Shown: in pieces, positions 25,410 through 32,330 of the stretch
Numbering within the stretch: the first letter of the stretch is position 1
How the letters are laid out: every line of letters starts with the position of its first letter
Assembly (NCBI GenBank): GCA_905236355.1
Contig: CAJOPG010000075.1
Coordinates: 1 to 32,330 of the forward strand
Direction: 5' to 3'
DNA length: 32,330 nucleotides
Source: Paludibacteraceae bacterium
Lineage (GTDB): Bacteria; Bacteroidota; Bacteroidia; Bacteroidales; Paludibacteraceae
Program-made: the position numbers and the translations under genes
Notes under the pieces: generated by a model
Seen by the model: only the letters and a program-made list of their open reading frames with translations
Databases searched by the model: none
Told to the model about the DNA's origin: nothing

Positions 25410-25958
25410 ATGAAACGAAAAATTAAGTTTAGCCTAATTGGCACGAATGTTTTAGACGGACATTCCAAGTTAAGTAGGAACGGCTCTTATAGTGAGTTTG
25501 AACACGAATATATCACAAAAGATTATTGTGGTTATTTTCTGTGTTTTTTGTTATTGGTAGTCTTGTCCATGGGATTTATGGGATGTAATAGAACAATTAA
25601 GGAAAAATTGAGTGATATAGATTCTCTCGATCCGAATAAATGTACAAGTGTTACGATAAAAGGTTCTTATGGTGACCCTGCTTTTGCTAGAGAAAAGAAT
25701 GATAATCTTAAATTAGTAAGAATTTATGATTCTTCTGATAATCTTGTAGGTCAAGGTTCATTATGTGGAACATACCTTGTTCCATATTATGGATATATTC
25801 ACATTGAATGGTATAGTGGCGATTATAAAGATAAAGAAAATGTATGTTCTGATGATGTAAGTGTGGGAACGCTTAATAAATTATGTATAGTATTTAGAAC
25901 TTTAGGTTCTGATTATGGTAATCCATGTCTGCCATTAGAAGTAACAACCAATTATTAA
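25410..25958 (+). CDS. Orphan AT-rich membrane/lipoprotein-like protein
   Basis: This 182-residue protein has no family I recognise. I start at the ATG at 25410 (the frame goes two codons further to a TTG). About 40 polar residues come first, then a hydrophobic segment (about 42-57) ending in FMGC, which looks like a lipobox set unusually deep; a signal peptide normally begins within a few residues of the start. The rest (about 60-182) is a small, probably beta-rich domain with four further cysteines. Codon use is A/T-rich (many AAA, GAT, TAT), unlike the neighbouring genes, which suggests recent acquisition. It has its own -7 box and a strong terminator, so it is a self-contained cassette. 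An immunity- or adaptor-type lipoprotein is one possibility, without direct evidence. Confidence 0.65.
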   Translation: MKRKIKFSLIGTNVLDGHSKLSRNGSYSEFEHEYITKDYCGYFLCFLLLVVLSMGFMGCNRTIKEKLSDIDSLDPNKCTSVTIKGSYGDPAFAREKNDNLKLVRIYDSSDNLVGQGSLCGTYLVPYYGYIHIEWYSGDYKDKENVCSDDVSVGTLNKLCIVFRTLGSDYGNPCLPLEVTTNY

Positions 25959-25974
25959 TTTGGTTGGAAAAAAA

Positions 25975-26001
25975 CATCGTATTTTTCGTCCAAATACGAT
26001 G
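25975..26001. terminator. Bidirectional terminator between convergent genes
   Basis: CATCGTATTT (25975-25984) and AAATACGATG (25992-26001) form a perfect 10-bp stem with a 7-nt loop. On the plus strand CTTTTGTCTT follows; on the minus strand a run of seven T residues follows. It serves both the lipoprotein-like gene and the ATPase gene. Confidence 0.85.
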
Positions 26002-26049
26002 CTTTTGTCTTATTCATAAAACAAAGGAACAAAAATCGGACTACCAAAG

Positions 26050-27378
26050 CTACAATAGATTTGCCATATAAATGGGAAGATATGTAGTAGTGTTATCGGT
26101 TTGATAGTCTTTAGTGTAGAGTAAGAAGCGTTCACCGATGCGCTCGTGAAACTTAAGACAAAAGGCATCCAATGATTTATGTGCCTTGTAACCTGAGGAT
26201 TTGACCTCTATCGGTATGAGTTTGTATCCACGCGAAAGAAGAAAATCAACCTCGTAATTATGATTATTGCCATCGGGAAACGTATAATAGAATAGTTCGT
26301 TGCCGGCAGTGCGAAGCATCTGCGCCACGAGATTCTCATATACAAAGCCGAGGTTGACAGATAATTTATCACTTAATAGTTTGTTATAAATAATATTGTC
26401 TGTACTATCTCTATCCATAAACGCTAATGTGATAAATAGTCCTGTGTCACCCATAAACATCTTGTATTTATTAGGTTCTTTGCTAAGTGCCATTCCTACA
26501 TTCGGGTCATTGGCTTGATATGCCATATTGATGACCAAACTATCTTCCATATCTGCAATGATAGTATCTAACATAGCGGAGGCGCGTTTGTCAGTTGTGG
26601 TGGCAATTTTCAGTGAGGATGCGTGTGATGTCAGTTGTGATGGTATATTACGGAAAATTCGAGAGGCTGTACCGGTTGTGTCTATTTTACGAAAATCATC
26701 ATCATATAGTTCAAGTATCTTGCGCTTTACTATATCCACTTGTCGCAAATTATTAGTAGTGATGTATTCGTAAACAGCTTGTGGCATGCCACCAATAAGC
26801 ATATATAGCCGTAAATCGCGCATCCACTTGCGATGTACGGCTTCTCCTACAGCTTTTTTCATCAGAAAAGCCTGACGGATGCCAGCGCTACTTACCTCAT
26901 CACCAACTGCCCAACGAAATTCTTCATAGTCCATAGGATAAAGCCTTAATCGATGTTCTTCCGAGGGGATAACGATATTCTTTACATTGCGCTTGAGAGT
27001 AAGTAGCGAGCCTGTTTCTATGTAATCATATCTGCCATCTTTTACTAAATGCTTGATGGCTTGACGAGCGAGAGGTTGCAATTGTACTTCATCAAAAATG
27101 ATAACAGACCGATGCTCGTAAAGTGTTACTTGAAAGATGTTTTGTAGGCGAAAGAAGAAATAGTTAAGGTCGTGCATATCGTTGAATAACTCATCAATCT
27201 CATCATATTTTTGCGAGAAATCAATAAGTATATACGAATCATATTCTTTCTTTGCAAACTCCTCAACGAGTGTGGATTTTCCAACCCGTCTTGCCCCTTG
27301 AATCAGTAAGGCATAACGATTCGACAGTTCTGCTTTCCAGTAAAGCATGTCGTCATATAACTTGCGTCTAAATACCAT
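26050..27378 (-). CDS. AAA ATPase of the AAA_14/DUF4143 type
   Basis: This 442-residue protein has a Walker A motif (QGARRVGKST, about 27-36), Walker B (IIFDEVQ, 93-99) and, in the C-terminal half, a region with EVDF (376-379) and IEVK (390-393) that has the pattern of a PD-(D/E)xK nuclease-like fold, as usual for this family. Its biological role is unknown; such ATPases are multi-copy in many Bacteroidota genomes. I start at the ATG at 27378, although the frame is open up to a GTG at 27645. The reasons are a consensus promoter at 27410-27440, which predicts a 25-nt leader, and the fact that the extra segment is translated tandem repeat and 3' end of the esterase gene. Confidence 0.88.
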   Translation of the reverse strand: MVFRRKLYDDMLYWKAELSNRYALLIQGARRVGKSTLVEEFAKKEYDSYILIDFSQKYDEIDELFNDMHDLNYFFFRLQNIFQVTLYEHRSVIIFDEVQLQPLARQAIKHLVKDGRYDYIETGSLLTLKRNVKNIVIPSEEHRLRLYPMDYEEFRWAVGDEVSSAGIRQAFLMKKAVGEAVHRKWMRDLRLYMLIGGMPQAVYEYITTNNLRQVDIVKRKILELYDDDFRKIDTTGTASRIFRNIPSQLTSHASSLKIATTTDKRASAMLDTIIADMEDSLVINMAYQANDPNVGMALSKEPNKYKMFMGDTGLFITLAFMDRDSTDNIIYNKLLSDKLSVNLGFVYENLVAQMLRTAGNELFYYTFPDGNNHNYEVDFLLSRGYKLIPIEVKSSGYKAHKSLDAFCLKFHERIGERFLLYTKDYQTDNTTTYLPIYMANLL

Positions 27379-27409
27379 GATGAAACTATAAGTTCTTGGT
27401 TTACGGATG

Positions 27410-27440
27410 CAAAGGTATAATAAAGTTTTTACTCCGCAAA
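27410..27440 (-). promoter_or_regulatory. Consensus promoter of the ATPase gene, overlapping a repeat unit
   Basis: On the minus strand TTTG (27440-27437) and TACCTTTG (27417-27410) are 19 bp apart. The -33 box is part of the third copy of the 33-bp repeat (ACATTTTGCG), so a protein bound there could block RNA polymerase. Confidence 0.8.
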
Positions 27441-27510
27441 ATGTTTTAGGGCATGAACTACATTTTTCGCAAAATGTTTGTGCCCTCAAACTACATTTCC
27501 CGCAAAATGT
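27435..27510 (-). repeat. Three 33-bp direct repeats with palindromic core upstream of the ATPase gene
   Basis: On the minus strand ACATTTTGCG begins at 27510, 27477 and 27444, exactly 33 bp (three helical turns) apart. The first two units also share AAATGTAGTT, so each forms an inverted repeat ACATTTT...AAATGT; the third loses the second half and merges with the -33 promoter box. Because 33 is a multiple of three, the repeats also read as an 11-residue Cys-containing repeat (TFCGKC..., TFCEKC..., TFCGVK...) in frame with the ATPase, which I take to be a coincidence of the period. Confidence 0.88.
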
Positions 27511-27520
27511 GAGTGCTTTT

Positions 27521-29244
<1,724 letters not shown>

Positions 29245-29266
29245 GGCTGTTGTTTAATGTGTGCGG

Positions 29267-29836
29267 TTAGAATGGTTGAGTGATGAGTTGTTTTTCCCGC
29301 AGGGTGTTATCCAATTCCTGCAATGCGTTTTGCAGGTTGTCGTTGACAATGATGCGGTCAAACAATGGTGCATCCTGCAATTCAACAGATGCTTTCTGAA
29401 TGCGCTTCTCTATCATCTCTTCGCTATCAGTGCCCCGACTCACCAGACGTTTGCGCAGTTCTTCAATAGATGGCGGCATGATGAATATAGACAGGGCGTC
29501 TTTGCCGAAGATCTTTTTCAGATTCAGTCCTCCCTTCACATCCACATCAAAGATGACATGCTTTCCTGCACTCTGAATGCGCTCTATCTCGCTTTTCAGC
29601 GTACCATAGAAGTAGTCTTCATACACTTCCTGATATTCCACCAGTTTTTCGTCCAATATCAGTTGACGAAACTCTTCGGCACTGAGGAAGTAGTACTCCA
29701 CACCGTGTTGCTCCGTGCCGCGGGGTTTGCGTGAAGTGGCAGAGATGGACAACTCGAAGTTGTTGTATCGGTTCAGCAGATATTGCACGAAAGTGCTCTT
29801 GCCGGAACCAGACGGGGCACAAAAGATTAGTATCAT
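29267..29836 (-). CDS. gmk: Guanylate kinase
   Basis: This 189-residue P-loop kinase phosphorylates GMP to GDP. Motifs: APSGSGKST (7-15), SATSRKPRGTEQHGVEYYFLS (about 36-56) for GMP binding, FDVDVKGG (about 97-104) as the Walker B region, and SRGTDSEEMIEKR (about 133-145) in the lid. The usual GPSGAGKST reads APSGSGKST. It is between yicC-like and nadD. Confidence 0.96.
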   Translation of the reverse strand: MILIFCAPSGSGKSTFVQYLLNRYNNFELSISATSRKPRGTEQHGVEYYFLSAEEFRQLILDEKLVEYQEVYEDYFYGTLKSEIERIQSAGKHVIFDVDVKGGLNLKKIFGKDALSIFIMPPSIEELRKRLVSRGTDSEEMIEKRIQKASVELQDAPLFDRIIVNDNLQNALQELDNTLREKQLITQPF

Positions 29837-29897
29837 TGCTTGTTGTTCTTAGGTTTGATGTTTGTCGGTTTTTTCAATGCAATGGTCTTCGCTCTCT

Positions 29898-30794
29898 TTA
29901 TAATACATTGAGCACTTGTTCTTTGATTTGTTCGAGGATGTCTTTCATTTTGACAACGATAATCTGCATTTCGGAGTGGTTGGATTTGCTGCCGAGTGTG
30001 TTTATTTCCCTGCCCATCTCTTGTGCGATAAATCCGAGTTTTTTGCCCACACCGCTATAGTTTTCGCTTTCCATTGTCTCAAAGAAATAGCGTATATGAT
30101 TGTGTAGCCGGACTTTTTCTTCGGTGATGTCCAACTTTTCTAAATAATAGATCATCTCTTGTTCCAACCGGTTGCGGTCGGTGGCTTGCTGTCGTTCTTC
30201 AGACAATTGTTTCAGACTTTCTTCCAATCGTGCTCTGATTTTCTCGATACGTTCTTTTTCCAACGGCTCCACCTGACTGAGCAGGGAGAGTATGCCGTTG
30301 AGTTTTTCCGTAAACATGTGTTGCAGAGCTTCTCCTTCCTGTTTGCGGAAGGCATTGAACTGTATGATGGCGGCTTCAATCCCGCTTTTCAGTGCATTCC
30401 AGTCTTCGTCGGTCAGATTGCTTTGCTCCTGCACCTTCACCACATCGGGCATACGCATGGCGATAGCCAATACATCGGTTTGCAGATTTTTCTCGGCGGC
30501 ATATTGCTGCAGTTGCGTTACATAGTAGTCTAATGCGGCTTTGTTGATTGGTGTGACAGCACCTTCACCGTTGTCTGCCAAACTATTGTCTTGCCAGATA
30601 GCGCAATCTATTTTGCCCCGTTCCAGTTGTTGGGCGAGCAGGGTGCGAATATCCAATTCCCGCTCCCTGATCAGCGGTGCAATACGCAGATTGATATCTG
30701 CTTGTTTGGAGTTGAGCGAGCGCAACTCGATGATGTATTTCTGATTTTGCAGCAGGCACTCCGCTCTGCCGTAACCTGTCATAGATGAAAGCAT
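29898..30794 (-). CDS. YicC/YloC family endoribonuclease
   Basis: This 298-residue protein starts with SSMTGYGRAE and ends with GREINTLGSKSNHSEMQIIVVKMKDILEQIKEQ, both diagnostic of the YicC/YloC family. The family acts as an RNA endonuclease, and in E. coli YicC affects stability of a small RNA. The middle is a long coiled-coil region (about 140-235). The pair yicC-gmk is widely conserved. It follows mnmE after 23 bp. Confidence 0.93.
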   Translation of the reverse strand: MLSSMTGYGRAECLLQNQKYIIELRSLNSKQADINLRIAPLIRERELDIRTLLAQQLERGKIDCAIWQDNSLADNGEGAVTPINKAALDYYVTQLQQYAAEKNLQTDVLAIAMRMPDVVKVQEQSNLTDEDWNALKSGIEAAIIQFNAFRKQEGEALQHMFTEKLNGILSLLSQVEPLEKERIEKIRARLEESLKQLSEERQQATDRNRLEQEMIYYLEKLDITEEKVRLHNHIRYFFETMESENYSGVGKKLGFIAQEMGREINTLGSKSNHSEMQIIVVKMKDILEQIKEQVLNVL

Positions 30795-30817
30795 AATATG
30801 TTGATTCTAGATTTGTT

Positions 30818-32140
30818 CTATTTTCCTATACAGAAGTGCTTGAATATATTGTTCAGCACTTCTTGTGAGGTTATCTCTCCTGTTATCTCTCCTAAGGCAC
30901 TGAGACAGTCTTGCAAGTCCATTGAGAGTAACTCCCCGCTTACGTTGTTTTCCAATCCGTCTTCCACACGCACTATTGCCTCCATGGCTTCCTTGAGTGC
31001 GTTATAGTGCCGGATATTGCTGATAAGTACTTGCCCTTCAGCCTCCTTTTTCCGGCAACGCTTTATCAAGTGTTGAATCAGTTCTTCTGTTTCCCCTCGT
31101 TTGGCGGACAAAAGCAGCCCTTTGCCGGCATACAGTTTTTTCTGCTCATCGGTCAGCAGGTCGCTCTTGTTATATACATCCAAGCGTTTGCCGGCATCAA
31201 TCCATGCATAGTCATCAGTTTCTGTCTGCGTGGCATCGTGCAGGACTATGACTATTGCTGCTTTTCCGGCTGCAGCTTTGCTCCGTTCAATGCCGATGTT
31301 CTCTATTGTATTGTCGGTTTGTCGGATACCTGCCGTATCAATGAGTCGGAAGAGTACTCCCTCTATCCGCAGAGTGTCTTCTATGGTGTCGCGTGTGGTA
31401 CCATGAATATCGCTCACAATAGCCCGCTCGTCGCCTACTAATGCATTCAGCAAGGTGCTCTTGCCGGCATTGGTAGCACCCACTATTGCCACGGGTACGC
31501 CATTTTTCAGAGCATTGCCTAACTGAAAACTATCTACCAGTCGTTTCAAGTGTTGTTCCGTTTCCTTGGCGAGTGCCTTGAGTTCGCTGCGGTCGGCAAA
31601 CTCCAATTCTTCATGGTCGGCAAAGTCGAGTTCGAGTTCGACGAGTGAAGTGAATTGCAGCAGTCGGTCCCGTAGTTGTTTGAGTTCATTCGAGATACCT
31701 CCCCGCAAGTGGTTGAGGGCAATCTCATGTGCCGCCTTACTTTCTGCGGCTATCAAGTCGGCCACCGCTTCCGCTTCACTCAGATCCATCTTCCCGTTCA
31801 GGAACGCGCGTCGGGTGAACTCGCCCGGCAAGGCAGGGCGGCAACCAGTGTCAATCAGGCGCCTCAGTATCTCCTGTTGTATGTAGAGCGACCCATGACA
31901 TGCTATCTCCACTGTGTCCTCGCCAGTGAAGGAGTGAGGAGTGCGAAAGACGGTTGCTATCACATCGTCAGTATCGGCAAAGGTGCCATAATGTGCACTA
32001 TAGCCGGGGGCATCGGACAATGTGTGCTTGCCATGAAACAACTTATCCGCTATCAGTATGGCATCGCTACCTGATATGCGCACTACAGCTATGCCTCCTA
32101 TACCCTGTGGCGTTGATATGGCACAAATGGTGTCTTGCAT
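30818..32140 (-). CDS. mnmE: tRNA uridine-5-carboxymethylaminomethyl GTPase MnmE
   Basis: This 440-residue GTPase works with MnmG to modify the wobble uridine of several tRNAs. An N-terminal tetrahydrofolate-binding domain (1-115, HGSLYIQQEILR near 82-93) is followed by helices and an inserted G domain: GATNAGKS (221-228), GTTRD (247-251), DTAG (268-271), NKSD (about 322-325). The C-terminal CIGK carries the conserved Cys. I start at the ATG at 32140; the frame is open further up only with a non-ATG codon. It leads the mnmE-yicC-gmk-nadD-esterase group. Confidence 0.95.
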   Translation of the reverse strand: MQDTICAISTPQGIGGIAVVRISGSDAILIADKLFHGKHTLSDAPGYSAHYGTFADTDDVIATVFRTPHSFTGEDTVEIACHGSLYIQQEILRRLIDTGCRPALPGEFTRRAFLNGKMDLSEAEAVADLIAAESKAAHEIALNHLRGGISNELKQLRDRLLQFTSLVELELDFADHEELEFADRSELKALAKETEQHLKRLVDSFQLGNALKNGVPVAIVGATNAGKSTLLNALVGDERAIVSDIHGTTRDTIEDTLRIEGVLFRLIDTAGIRQTDNTIENIGIERSKAAAGKAAIVIVLHDATQTETDDYAWIDAGKRLDVYNKSDLLTDEQKKLYAGKGLLLSAKRGETEELIQHLIKRCRKKEAEGQVLISNIRHYNALKEAMEAIVRVEDGLENNVSGELLSMDLQDCLSALGEITGEITSQEVLNNIFKHFCIGK

Positions 32141-32183
32141 CTTTTTGTTTTTGCTCTTGCAACCAGTGTTTTCTAAACAGCTG

Positions 32184-32191
32184 CAAAGATA
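32184..32191 (-). promoter_or_regulatory. -7 promoter box of the mnmE operon
   Basis: The minus strand reads TATCTTTG, giving a predicted leader of about 37 nt. The -33 position 19 bp upstream reads TTTC, one base off the consensus. Confidence 0.65.
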
Positions 32192-32240
32192 CAATTTTAT
32201 GCTTAATTATGAAAATGTTTCCGAGATAGTTTGGAACGAT

Positions 32241-32330
32241 ATTTTTAACCCAAATCGGTCATTAGACTGTTTCACGCTTACACGACTTTCTTTTTGTTAT
32301 CTTTTTTGCCGATTTTCAGTTACAATGGAA
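32241..32330 (+). repeat. Right copy of the outward-facing ~90-bp leader-like repeat
   Basis: The block 32242-32265 is identical to 64-87 in reverse complement. Downstream, CTTT.TTTTTG.TTA..TTTTTTG.CG.TTT and CAATGG are shared with the left copy after allowing one or two gaps. A TATCTTTT box at 32298-32305 and an ATG at 32325 occupy the same relative places as in the left copy. I infer a promoter/leader for a plus-strand gene beginning at the window edge, divergent from mnmE. Confidence 0.7.

Noticed and set aside
27435-27510. CRISPR-like array
   Set aside because: Only three units with 33-bp period and no unique spacers between separate repeats; no cas genes nearby. The palindromes and promoter overlap suit an operator better.

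Overview
The window looks like chromosomal DNA of a Bacteroidota organism, most likely a gut-type Bacteroidales. The main evidence is a set of promoters with the -33 TTTG / -7 TAnnTTTG architecture typical of that phylum (seven or more sites, several with exact 19-20 bp spacing), starts without strong Shine-Dalgarno sequences, SusA-like and PL8 polysaccharide enzymes, and a Na+-pumping methylmalonyl-CoA decarboxylase operon of the kind used for propionate formation. I see no tRNA, rRNA, CRISPR array, transposase or phage gene. Nearly all genes are on the minus strand; only a PL8 lyase (12282-14657) and an orphan lipoprotein-like gene (25410-25958) are on the plus strand.

Layout. (1) 1-90: an outward-facing leader-like repeat. 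(2) 363-5889: rmuC, a GH13 neopullulanase-like lipoprotein, and a 746-residue protein with an EF-hand-like loop and C-terminal membrane segments. (3) 5951-7412: a very short nucleoside-phosphorylase-like protein and a membrane-anchored GH25 lysozyme. (4) 7454-11795: five uncharacterised exported proteins in one operon behind a consensus promoter; two are paralogs of each other. (5) 11796-12281: a 486-bp divergent regulatory region with six 11-bp tandem repeats and two inverted repeats, driving a PL8-family lyase with altered active-site positions. (6) 14605-16364: a NadR-kinase-like P-loop protein coupled to a fucose/arabinose-isomerase-like protein; the kinase gene runs 53 bp into the 3' end of the lyase gene on the opposite strand. 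(7) 16622-20119: frr, pyrH, gamma carbonic anhydrase, mtaB. (8) 20236-24778: mce, mmdA, gamma subunit, a biotin carrier with two biotinyl domains, and a beta subunit with an N-terminal extension. (9) 24779-26001: an AT-rich stretch with a solitary lipoprotein-like gene closed by a bidirectional terminator. (10) 26050-27378: an AAA/DUF4143-type ATPase behind a promoter embedded in 33-bp palindromic repeats. (11) 27521-32140: mnmE, yicC-like, gmk, nadD and a CE1-like esterase, closely packed. (12) 32241-32330: a second copy of the leader-like repeat, in inverted orientation to the first.

How the genes fit together. Mce and the decarboxylase subunits convert the methylmalonyl-CoA of the succinate pathway to propionyl-CoA while exporting Na+. 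The GH13, PL8 and esterase enzymes suggest a glycan-degrading life style, although no SusC/SusD pair is in the window. Pyramids of housekeeping genes (frr-pyrH; mnmE-yicC-gmk-nadD) fill the rest. The least explained parts are the two outward-facing repeats at the window ends, the five-gene secreted operon, the ATPase with its palindromic repeats, and the two 11-bp repeat arrays.
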